A DNA stretch of 64,000 nucleotides. It comes from Thereva unica (Eukaryota > Arthropoda > Insecta > Diptera > Therevidae). Shown piece by piece: positions 13,463 to 24,460 of the stretch. Location: NCBI GenBank assembly GCA_949987705.1, contig OX465283.1:167043850-167107849 (forward strand), given 5' to 3'. The stretch's first letter is position 1. Every line of letters begins with the position of its first letter. A program made the translations under genes and the position numbers. The notes under the pieces were generated by a model. That model made no database searches. It saw only the letters and a list, made by a program, of their open reading frames with translations, and was not told the DNA's origin.

Positions 13463-14654
13463 ATTGGAAAAGGCAACACATTTCATAGCATGTTTCGATT
13501 TGATTGACATTCGTTTTTTTATTGGAATTGGAGGGGGTGATTTATTTCGCAGCGAAGTATTACAAATACACATACACGAAAACTCGATTTGAATACGGCT
13601 TCTCTTTTGAGCAGGCGTGTGTGTTAGGCATTTTTGTATCCTAGGTAATATCCCGAGACTTATGGGCTTTATCAATCATAATTTAGTCATGAGCTACAAA
13701 ATGCAAGAACGGCAATTCTTACTGGGAGGATTGTTTGCTAACTAGGTACAAAATTTGTTGAAGTTGCTAAGCACTATTAAGAAGGAGATTATAGAGGCGA
13801 AAGAGTATGCACTATCGGACAATCAGTGTGGGAGACCACCTACCACAGAACTGCACAAAGTTGTACTATATTCGGGAAAGTACTTCACATTGGCTTGATT
13901 CTCCTCCGGTGAAGGGAGAGCATTATTCTAAAAACACGCCAATGCTCCAGGGAGAATTAGGAATACAGCTGGACGTTGGTAACTGGTATTCATTGAAGCC
14001 CGAAGCAGAAATCCAAAAATCCCTTAATCCTTTACCGTCCGGCTGTGCAGGGGCCTGAGTGTTGGTTACACGAATGGCTGGCTAATCACCAAAATCATTA
14101 TTGTGGACCAAATGAGCATGATATTGATTAAAGCACTGCAATGTGTTTCGCCTGTATTTGGAGAATTGAAATTTATTGATGCTTTGCAACGCATGCAATT
14201 AGCAGAATGCTTGGGGCTGGGGATTCGAGAGGTGGTTTTGGGGCACGAGTATGTAGCTAATGCATTTTCATATAATCATATTCTATTTCACAAGCCAATG
14301 CTGGGGTAGTTTTGTGGTAGAATTGATTGTTGTGGTTAGTTGTTATATGGGGTTTTAAATGTTTTTATTTTCGTGGTAGATTATTGTTAATTGTGACTTG
14401 TTCATTTCATTAGCAATAAACAATAATAAATGGTGGGTACGAGCAAGCTAAAACGACTCTCCTGTGTAGGAGTTCCAGGAAATCTTTTGCTGAGTTGTTA
14501 AGCATATTGAAAGGAAGGAGGGAGGCTTTAAAGGCCAAAAACTGCTACGAGTATAGTGAGTAGAATGTGAAGAGTCGGTTTTGGTCTTGTTCAGTTATAC
14601 CTAAAACAATGAAAAGGAGGCGGCGCTGTGTCTACGGGAGTTATTCTTCTTTAA
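13463..14654. other. Unannotated tract before a LINE remnant
   Basis: Short plus-strand frames at 13807-14058 and 14103-14309 precede the LINE RNase H remnant in the same direction. They might be decayed upstream parts of that element, but I could not match either to reverse-transcriptase motifs. No other structure is seen. Confidence 0.4.
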
Positions 14655-15440
14655 GCCAGGAGACGTTATGGATCATTTATCGATCCTCAAGGAGCTAAAC
14701 CTGGAGCCAATGGTCTCATTTCCCGATACCATTCCTACCACTCGTGACTTTGACAAACCGTTTACGACGATTGTTCGAAGTAGGTCAGAATGGCAACATG
14801 GCAGGCCTCTCTTTAGAGGAAGCACGGCCTTTTGGTATACGGACGTTTCCAAAACTGATAAAGGGCTGGGCTGGGTGTATATGATATGGCCCAAAGAGCA
14901 AAATAACCATGGCTCTGGGCACTATCCCCACTGTTTTTCAGGTTGAGGTACTCGCCACCGAGGTATGTGCTCAGACTTGTATTAATTGAGCTCCAAACAG
15001 CTCTAACAATGTTATTTTCTGTTGCAGTCAAGCTGAACTGTTGGACATTAAATCTCACAGAGTTTCATGGAGGAAGGACAAAACTCATCACCTATCGGAA
15101 TATCTCTGTAGCTTAGCAATGACCCAGGGTGCTCGTCAAACTAAAAGATTCATCCAAATCGATAAAGCTAAAGGGCAAACTTTTAAATCTCAGAAGGTAT
15201 TTTTATTAACAGAGCTCTGGATGGGCCACTGTTCGCTTAACTACCATCTAAACTACCATAGGACTGGTATCCGATTGTAGCTGTCGGCTAAGCGGGTCAG
15301 CTCCCGAAACTGCGGAGCCCTTGCTCTGCGACGGTGTGGCTACAGCGAGGAAGAGATTGAGCCTCCTCCATCGCGATCTCCCCACTCCAAGGGAGATTTG
15401 GTACAGCAACCCTAAATCAGTTTTAGGCAGTTTTAGGGCG
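14655..15440 (+). pseudogene. LINE ORF2 RNase H and C-terminal remnant (R1/Jockey-like)
   Basis: This is the end of a non-LTR retrotransposon polyprotein. The first frame (from 14668) carries FDKPFTTIVRSRSEWQHGRP and then FWYTDVSKTDKG, where the YTD aspartate is the first catalytic residue of the RNase H domain and the family usually has YTDGSKT. A frameshift near 14890 moves the match to KITMALGTIPTVFQ and VEVLATEVCAQTC, the FxAE-type second RNase H motif. A third frame (15041-15280) continues with RQTKRF and LLTELWMGHCSLNYHL, the conserved LTGHC-L--HL segment before the C-terminal zinc knuckle. The knuckle itself is degraded to CGALALRRCGYSEEEIEPP. Stops and at least two frameshifts make it non-functional. 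The upstream reverse transcriptase is absent. Confidence 0.87.
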
Positions 15441-15537
15441 CTTAACCTAGATGGTTTTAAAATAGGTCAATAAAGGTCAAAGGAATAGAAGTAGGGGAGA
15501 TAAAAAAAGTAATGCTATCTCGAAGTGGAAACACAAA

Positions 15538-15612
15538 CTGTTGCTGTATGGAATCGAACCATAGACCTCTGGAATGATAGTCGCGTGCATTAACCTTTAA
15601 GCTACCGCGACC
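15538..15612 (-). repeat. tRNA-derived SINE head
   Basis: On the minus strand the pol III internal promoter is plain: an A box TAGCTTAAAGG (15594-15604) and a perfect B box GGTTCGATTCC (15550-15560) about 44 bases apart. The B box lies in a good T arm (TATGG and CCATA around the loop). The 3' acceptor strand CAGCAAC does not pair with the 5' side, so this is not a working tRNA gene but a tRNA-derived SINE or an old tRNA copy. Minus-strand sequence beyond it contains a run of seven T at about 15505-15511 that could have ended transcription. It lies just past the LINE remnant, in the opposite direction. Confidence 0.65.
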
Positions 15613-15703
15613 GGGTAAGGAAATTTATTGCTGGATGTGTTACCGCCAGCTGAGTCAATTTCAACGGAGTACAGTATTCGTTGGAAAGTGAGAAATAGGT
15701 TAA

Positions 15704-15858
15704 AGGCCCCCATACACGGTCAAATTGGCTGTACAACCAGATTTTCATCAAACCTATAAGCGCAATGTATTTTGATCGGCCGACCGGCCCACAATCGATA
15801 GTTTTGGTTGTACAACCGCACTTCGCTGTACAACCAATTGGACCGTGTATGGGGGCCT
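15704..15858. mobile_element. PIF/Harbinger-like MITE, 155 bp
   Basis: The termini are near-perfect inverted repeats of about 35 bases starting AGGCCCCCATACACGGTC and running into AATTGG-TGTACA. TAA flanks both ends (15701-15703 and 15859-15861). There is no coding content. Terminus style and TAA duplication point to PIF/Harbinger mobilisation. The high arm identity suggests it is younger than the neighbouring LINE. Confidence 0.87.
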
Positions 15859-15861
15859 TAA

Positions 15862-18800
15862 GGGGGTGCTGGTATCATCAACGCATCGTGGGTGATATTC
15901 AATTAGATAGAGATTATTAGTGTCAGCAAAGCGTTGGCGAAGGATAAGTATTTAATAAATTGTTGTAGGTGTTTATGCTTCCTTGGAGCTGTACACCTTA
16001 TTGGACCCCACCTGTGCCACAAGTAGAGTTCATTTCCGGATTTTCAAAAGGTTTGAAATGTGTTTTGTGTTTCGGGTAATGTTCGGGAGTGTGCATAAGT
16101 TCTCAAGGCCGTAAATAAAATATAAAGGTTTGCTCTCTACCGAAATACCTGCATCCCCTGTGCCTAACTGTTTTATGATTTATAGCAGAACCCTTTCAGA
16201 TATTTTTTGCCCTGAAATTGAGAAACTCCCGGGCCAACAATTGCTGACGCTCAAAGTGGCAAGAAATTGTTTCGGCAAGTCTTGCAGTCCCATTCCAGTT
16301 TCGCCCAGGAGGCACAAAGGAGTTATTCACGTGAACGTAATCCTGTAATGATTGATTTATGGGCCTTTTCAAAAACACGGTTTGAATGAAATTATAGGGA
16401 AGCGCCAGCATAGGGGCGGGCTGTAAATTGCTCCCTCAGCCGAGGCAAATCATTTACACAATTAAGCACAATATAGACTATGACGCGGCTCAGGATCCCA
16501 ATTTTGGATTGCTTTAATGAAAATGGCGAAAGCCGGGAAATTTTGATTATAATTTGTGGGCTTCCTGCTCTTGGAATCTCGCAGAGCATTTGTCTTCCGT
16601 TCGTCTCACAGATTGTATCGTGTATGAATGGGAAATTGACTAAATTGCAATAATTCGATCTGACTGTGTAGACGATGGGAAATTTCCTTTCGCGTTTGAC
16701 GGCACAAACTGGGAAGATGGCGGGGAGTGCTGGGGTCTGTGTTTGATGAGCTACGGGCACTAGTTTTGAGGCATTCAAATCAAGACAGCAATGGATCTCA
16801 ATTTCAATATCCAGTCGGTGCTAGTAGAGTCCCTTGGTTTGTTAGTGTCCTTAGCTTAAAGTAAGAAAGACTACAATGTGGAATTCCCGCATAGCGATGT
16901 GTGAGTGACGTAGTAGCAGCCTCGCATAAGGGTGAATCTATCGAAAAAAATAAAGGATACATTTTTAAATTCAGATAACCTTGAATAACATTTAAATGTT
17001 GCCAGTAGAGCTGGAAGCAACCCTTTGGCCCCTATTTCAGCCCCAAAAAATATTACATTGTGTAGGTCAATAGAATGTCCATCATAAATCTTTCAAGAAT
17101 TTCTTCCTAAAAACATTTTATCTTGCCCGAAAAAGGGAAAAGGCTTGCGTGAATGAGCTTGAGCACGAAAAAATTTTGATAGAATCACCGGGGAACAATA
17201 CCTAGTGGGCTCGACTGTGCAATTTTTGCTTTTATTAGAAGCGCTAACCTACAATGTTAAATGACAAATATTTTATAGATTTTCGGTGGCTACCCCAAAG
17301 AGATAAATTTTTTTTATGAATGCCATAAAATTTTACCGGGGTAGAAGCTTTTGGGAAATGACCAGGTATAAGGGGCCTTTTCTATTTTGACATAATGCAC
17401 ATTCATTCGCAATAAACCGTGAATTCATCAATAAAGTCTAGAAAATAAAAAAATTCCCTTTTTTATACTGTGTATACTTTTTGTCATTCTTGGGCGAAAT
17501 TTTGAATTATTGTAATAAAACGAGGGTTTAATGTTTGTTTTCATTTCGGGTAAGGAGCATCGCAAAAAAATAACTGAAAATTATTTTAGGTTATGCTGGG
17601 ATAAACATAGTTTCCTATCCGAGTCATGCTCCAATGTTTTGAGGCTTCTTTATAGTTGCCATGGCAATATTGATTCGAGAGTGGGGAGTACGTGACAAGC
17701 TTTCTGCCGGATGAGGTTGATAAAGCAATAAAATAGTTCCCCTAACCCTAGGGTAAAATTGCTGTTCATTTGGTCCCACGTGGAATTTATCTTTTAGACA
17801 AGTGCGACGTTGTAAATATAGACTGAAATAGCGGTGTTGATTGGTACCTATACGTCGTCATAATATTTTGAGATTTTCCGCTAGATATTTACTAGGCTTT
17901 TAGTTAGACTCTGTCAATCCCAGTTTATAGCGGCTATGATTGATAAGAAAGAGGATGCAAGTGGATCGGTTTGGATGCTGCCAGATCACGTTTTCGAATG
18001 TCTCTATGTGAAAAAATTATGGAGGTAATGACTACTGCATTGGAGCTAGCAAAGACAATGAGTGAAATTGTTGTATCTTGCCAGGCATGCTTACCAATCA
18101 CACCCACAAATTGAGTCTCTCATACATGCACCATTGAGTCCGTCCAACCAGAGGCTTCTATTTAGGTTCCGGGACTAGTCAACTGTTTTTGCCGTAAAAG
18201 GTTTTGTCGGTACTCCGCGTGCGTCTTTTACCTCAACTATAAATTTTTTCTGTGTTGCCCCAGGGCCGTGACGTCGATCGACCATCATCGACTTTGTCAA
18301 GATGTTTTACTATATAACTTTCCCAATTTTTTGTGCTACAATCGCAACGAGCACCATTAAATCCTAAGACAGTACGTCTGCCCCTGCTCCAACATACATT
18401 AACTTCAAAAGTTATACCACGAAAGAAGTCCTTTTTAACAATATTTCTCTATGAAAAGTTGAATGCACGGAACGCTCTTATCCCTCAATGGGAAGTATTT
18501 AAAGCATCAAAGAAATCTAAACCAGAAAAAAACCTCAATTCTTCCATTTGAAGAAATTCCAACGTAATTGCTTTCCCAAGCGGATGCGGTTTATGCTATT
18601 GACTGCCAGTCATCTAAAATCGCTCATGTCTTCACTGCCAACAAGAGGGGAATTAGTGTCCTCAAAAGGGTCAACCTAAATTATTTCAACCAAAAGTAAT
18701 TTATATTCTCGCAAAAAGTACGTGGATGTCCGCCGCTATTCAGAAACTATTCACAGAGGGCAGTTAACGTTAATTATGTGAGTAATTTGAGGTTATGTCG

Positions 18801-20300
18801 TTGTCTTTTCAATTTTCCTAAGGTTGAATGAAATTCCGGAATTATTGTTATATTTCTCCACGAAATAGAATTTCGGAAAGAAAACAATGAAGTCAATGTT
18901 CACTCGTACAACTCTATTTGCTGGAGCAGTGGTGGAAGGGGATTGCGTTTTCACATGCGGTTGTGGTAATAAATGTATTTTGGTCTGACAGATATTCTAA
19001 AAGACGCACATTTTACAAAAGTTTGGCCCAGCCCCAGTTCAGTTGTACACAGTGCTGGCTTTATCCGACATTTTGTGTTGCTTTCGCACAAACATTATGT
19101 ACAACACCCTCTTGGGAGCAGCATTAACTTCAAATAGCTCTGGAAAAAAATTAAGACCTGGCAACGTAATGTCTTTATGGATCCACGGGAATCTTTTATC
19201 CTTGCTTTCTACCGACACTTCCTGCAATTCCGCCTCATTTTTCAAGGAAGTTTATATCCATTCTGGCGAAGCCCCCTACCTCCAGGTGAGGCAGATGAAA
19301 ACATATCAATATAACTAGACTACAATCAGCACGTCCTCACCCAAAGGGAGAAACCTTTTCTCCCCATTAACCTTGGGCTAAACTTTTTATAGCACAACTT
19401 TTGCTCACAGCCCATAGAGGGATCATCAAATCAATCCACAGCCCGAATGGAGAGTCCTGGAACTGATGAATTCCTACTGTAGTATCCACTTTTTTTTGCA
19501 ACTCCCCAAAGAAATTCCCGCTCATATAGGTAGGATGTCAAAAGCAGTAATTTAGTAGCCAGACCCTGGGAGACGTTACTTCCCGAGGACTAAGAAAAAA
19601 TGAGCCGACATCCGAGACAGGACATTAAAGTTGCCAAAAGTCTCAGGATAGACTTAATGCAAAGGTGTAATCAAGAAAATGCTGAAAATTGTACTTCCAA
19701 GAAAAGGATAATTACAGCCATAAGAAAATTAGGACTTAATCTTCAATGGTGGGTAGATCTTACGAAGTTATAGAGACTTAACAGCCGAAAAGGTGTTTTG
19801 GGAAATTGAATTAAAGCGCATTAGGGAATTCTTTAATGTTCGTAAGGAGCTTTTCTATTGTTAGGATTCTTTTCAAAGATCTCTTTCGTGCGTCGTCACA
19901 GACTCTTGGCGTAATTCGTAATCTTGTTTACAACTTAAGGTTTATGCATAGGCGTCTCCTATTCATTCTCGGATTAAGACCATTCCGTTTAATACGAGCG
20001 GTTTATAAAAGCGGCAAAATACATTGTGACAAGGCTTAAAATTATGCTCGTTCGTTTTTTAGACTTTCATGCCAAGACTAATTGCTTTTGGGGCTTCGCG
20101 TATTCGAAGGTAGAGCGTTCAGCCATAGAACACCAAAACACCTGCACGCAAATCTGCAATAGTGGGCTTCCGAATGATTCTCCTTCCTTTTTAATTAAGG
20201 AGTAGGAGTAAGGTAGAGCATAGTAAAAAGTTAGTATAAAAACGGAAAATAACCAGTTGTTCTTCTACGTATACACGTTGTACAAGGGTTAATGTGGTAG
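15862..20300. other. Unannotated tract
   Basis: No recognised gene, repeat array or transposon protein. The 128-codon minus frame at 16392-16778 has no motif. A 10-bp palindrome ACCCTAGGGT lies near 17747. A short plus-strand stretch near 18590-18660 faintly recalls the GIY-YIG end of Penelope elements (AVYAIDC) but is too short to call. Confidence 0.5.
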
Positions 20301-23300
20301 AAAGTACATAAAAATGATAGATAACAACCAATAAAAGGGGGGGGGGTTATCTCTGCCCGTTTTCGCAATAGGGCGTTTTCATTTGCGTTATTAATCAAAT
20401 GGAATGAATAAAACCAATGGAAAAAACCAGAAATAAAGGGTCTTATTTGTAAAAAATATGAAGAAGAAAAGAGGACCTTATCCAGCTACTTTTTGAATTT
20501 CAGTGAAGTATATGGGGGACATTTTCCTGAATCAACTGATCGGCGTCATCCAATGATCACAAAGAAACGAATCTCACCCTATTCCAGCAATTCATGTTAT
20601 ATAGATTCAAGTTTTGCATTAAACAAAATATTTTTCATTTTTATATGATGCAACAAACATACTATATACTCCTAGGGGTATTTCCCTAAAAAAAGATAGG
20701 CTAGTAGTTTTCTAATTACACTAAAAAATGGGCAACTAAATATGAGGTATATTCTCCATTTTGCAGAAAGAAAATTTCATACTGAAGTAGAAATCAACAA
20801 AAAGACGCACCTGGCGACTTGTTGGTTTATGTATGATCATCCAAAGGACGATTGAACCTAACGAAAAAGACCAAGTTCCAAATAAAGCACATTTAACAAT
20901 ACATTTGGTGCAGATTCTTTTTTTTTAAATTGGCCGTCGTACGCCCGTGCGTACAGCTCAGTTCTCAGCCACTTAAATCAAGTTTGGCAGTGGTGAGCTC
21001 GTATGTGCTGCCATTAAAAATAGTAAAAAACTCTACGGCCATCGTATGCCCCTTAAAAAGCCAAGTGGCCTGTGTCCGCTTGTTGTAAGGCCATATTTTA
21101 TTTTGACTCGTGCGGGTGAATAGTATACCCCCGTTATTGTTCTAAATTTGTCAAGACAACCGAGAGGAAAATTCCATGGCTGTCCAAAAGACAATGGTCA
21201 TCGACTTCTCGATCGATAAAGCCGTCTCCCCCGTTTTGTTAATAGCAGAGCACAGCCTTAAAAAGGCTTTGGTTTAGTTCGTAATCGTTTCGCAAGAGTA
21301 CATTCCATCCCATTATACCTACATTCATTACTTGGCCACATTTACTTGAAATAGCTTATATATTTTGAGTGCAACCAAAATTCATTTCTATAAAACAAAA
21401 CCGGAGTTGAGGGCATGTGAGCAAACCGTACTACACCAAATCGCTCCTCTGCGCTTTCCAAACTCTAATATTTGTCCACTGGACATAAAGTTTCCAGTTC
21501 AAATATTGTCCTTTCTCAGTACCATCGGCATACAGTCTGCTTTCAACCACATTCGAAAAGTTCCATCACCATAACTTGGGGACTGTTTTCCCTTTGGTTG
21601 TTTTGAGAAGTGACTTTCATAAGCGATGTAAGCTGCGAGTTGCCAATGTAAATACAAGCTTGTCCCCAAGGTGAACGATGAATGACAACAGCCCGTAATC
21701 TCCTACTTGATTGCGAAATCTGCTGACCTACAGCCAAATTTAATTCAATCCATCCCCGCTCAGTCGAGCAGCGCTAAGACCAAGAACAGGAAGAGCAATT
21801 GCCCGAATCGCTATTTTAATAAGAGCATCGGAGCCAGGAAGCGGCATCAATCAGTGGAAATTATTAAACCATGCAAAGGGCTAACTTCCTAATGGGGTCA
21901 CGATCACGAGGAATGAATTTTATTAGATTTCACGGGTCGTTGATGTTATTCCAGAATCGGGAAGCTCCTTCAGGGATATTGGATTGGCAAGTATTTGCTG
22001 GAGTGCTTTTCGCTTCCCGCAACGACATAAACAATTTCTGGAGATGCCAGCTCCTCAGCCGCTCCAAGATATTTGGGCAGGTCCGACTCCCGTTCTTTTT
22101 TACTCGAGTGCCGGAAATTGAAATATGGCTCAATATAACACGATGTAATTTCCCCCAGTCCCGCTTATCTGTCGAACATAATCCTGCAATATTCTGATGA
22201 AATCGAACAGAAAAGCAACAGTGAAAAAAGGAGAATTTTTTAAGCATGAATAAATTTCGCATCAATGCGAATAGGTGCCTTGCCAGCCCGAACCTACAAA
22301 TCATCCAGAAGGGCTTCTGTATGTAAATTTCGGAATCAGTTTCTGGGGATATTATACGTTATCCGTTTGCACAAAGCACGAGCGGCTGATATTCGCACAC
22401 CCTTTGGCAGTAGCGCCTACATACATATTTGCGGGCAAATCAGGGCCGCACTTCTTTTCGAGGGGCCCGACTCGGGAGGAGCGTTTGCCAACCCGGACCT
22501 TTTGTTTACAGTCCAAACTGACGCAGGGTCATTTCAGTAACGAGATTTTGTTAATTTTTGTCGGCATCTTTTGCCCCTACAGTAAGAGTAGGGAAAGAAA
22601 GGCCCGTGTGCAATTCTGCAAGACGCTCGTGCAAATCATGTGTGAGACTCCCATGCCAGTCTTGAATTCAAGTATCGCTTCAATTGTAAATAGGCCTTCA
22701 ATCAGAAGAATTAACCGGGAAGGGGGGGGGATGTATTTCAAGCAATAAATATCAATCATTTCTGTAATCCATTGAAATATTTCGATGAAATAAAACAAAC
22801 TTAAAAATATATAACCCATAAATATTAGCGGCGCTCGGCGTAATCCCTTGTATCTTAATATTCATCGATTTGACGAGTCCTTGACAGGATACAAGACTGG
22901 CGAAGCGCTATAAATCTGACTTAGGGACGCAGTAATAAATTAAATTTAATTTCACAACTGTAAATCTTTTATGCCGATACAGATGAAGCCATAAAGCCAT
23001 CCACATCCACAGTTATGTGCTTCATTTTGAGTGAATATCCAGCATTAAAATTAATCACCGGGATATGGAATCCTTTTTCCCCAAAAGGCTTTTGCTGAAT
23101 TTTATTTTATGTCCTTGCACTCAAGAAAATTCTTCTCTTCCGTTGGATAAGCTGCTCGCCTTTGATATATAAGCCTTGAATGAAAGTAAAAGCTCGTTTA
23201 TATTGCAGACTTACGGAGAGTTCTAGATGGCAAGGATGTAAGCAAAAGGAGCAACCCTTTGTCCACTATACCATAGTCAACATATATACGGGTAATAGTG

Positions 23301-24262
23301 GATCTTAGGATTGATATTAAAGCTCAATTGTACTCGAATAACGGGTAATACTATGGTTGGTCCTTTTTTGAATGATTTTGTCCTTTCGGATGTCCTGTTT
23401 TCTCTGGGAGCAAGATTTTCAATTAATTTTTGATGAGGCTGTATGGGAATCCTCCCACTGGGGACGAGGGCCTCTAAATATTTGATGCGGACATTTTTTC
23501 GCTGCTCGTTTCCGAATCCTTAAATTTAATTTCGTATTCGTATACGAGTATGTACAGGAGCATGAAATATTAAAATTCTTCCTTTTATTACGGCTTTTTT
23601 AAAGCCATATTTTCGTGTTTTGCCTTTTTGATTTTGCGAATTGAAAAACTTTGTAACAAAAGTAATATTTTCATTTTACTTGATTCAATTTCTGTTAACA
23701 AAAAAAAGGAACTCAATTTTTTACCTCCACGTAAAAATCATGTTTATCAAAAAAATCCAATCTCGTCCTTTTCAATGAATCTGAAAGGAAGCAGTCTGGA
23801 AACTCATTCGGCGTGATGAGCTGCGTTAAATCATCTCTGGACCTAGCCTTATTAACAGCAGCCGGATTTAGGGAAATGCTTTGATTAATGTTGATGGCTA
23901 ACAAAAACCACTCCTATGGGAAATACGGAATTCCGGCTCTCGCAGCACGGGCAGGAAATTTCCTAAGAGAGAAATAAATTTGCGCGTTTATAACTATAAT
24001 GCAGAAGGCCATCAATTAATCTAGGCGAAATTATTTAAAACCTGGATTCGTTTCATTGTAGCAGACGATTTGTGCGATAGTATTGCATTATGTGGTAGCA
24101 GTGAGGAGGCTAGATATCATCTTTTCATAGATGGTGGCTAGACTTTAAGGCTGCTTACCCGAACATATATGAAGATTGCGCGCACCTTGCATGCAGCACG
24201 GCGCCTGCAACTAGCACTTATGGCACATTTCTACTAGGGAAATATGGTACGTTCACAATTTT
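20301..24262. other. Unannotated tract
   Basis: Nothing recognisable. A run of about ten G lies near 20338. The 157-codon plus frame at 22275-22748 is the longest non-repetitive frame in the window, but it overlaps other frames on both strands, and its codons look like read-through of non-coding DNA. Another homopolymer G run is near 22723. Confidence 0.5.
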
Positions 24263-24263
24263 T

Positions 24264-24460
24264 CTAGGCTAAAGGGAGCAAAATGGGAGCTTGAAAAATT
24301 TGCATAAGGGAAGAAATCGGACAATTATCTTGGTGACCATAAAGAGTGCCAATAGCATACTAAGTAGACCAGTTATTGTTCAATTGCGTAGGTCAAGCAG
24401 CATTATACGGGGCTAGTGCTTAGTTGGGGGACTGCTTGGTAAAACATTTGCATTACCTCC
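24264..24460 (+). repeat. 5S rRNA-like dispersed repeat, copy A
   Basis: The 3' part contains GGTCAAGCAGCAT and then GCTAGTGCTTAGTTGGGGGA with CTGCTTGG. This is the diverged internal control region of metazoan 5S rRNA: box A AAGCAGCATCGGG, the intermediate element GGTTAGTACTTAG, and box C GATGGGGGACCGCTTGGG. About 75 bases upstream of the 5S-like part are shared with copy B at 45283. The distance from the shared GGGAGCA to GTCAAGCAGCAT is 117 bases in both. It is either a 5S-derived SINE (SINE3 type) or a 5S pseudogene that moved with its spacer. Divergence is too high for a working 5S gene. Confidence 0.72.

Noticed and set aside
15538..15612. A functional tRNA gene on the minus strand
   Set aside because: The A and B boxes and T arm are good, but the acceptor strands do not pair and no convincing anticodon arm forms. 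Kept as a SINE head instead.
16392..16778. 128-codon minus-strand frame
   Set aside because: No motif and overlapped by unrelated short frames; chance-like.
18590..18660. AVYAIDC string recalling the GIY-YIG end of Penelope elements
   Set aside because: Only a few residues match and the following YIG-type block is missing.
22275..22748. 157-codon plus-strand frame, the longest non-repetitive one
   Set aside because: No motif, no homology I recognise, overlapping frames in other registers (for example 22265-22540). It is near the length expected by chance for a window of this size.
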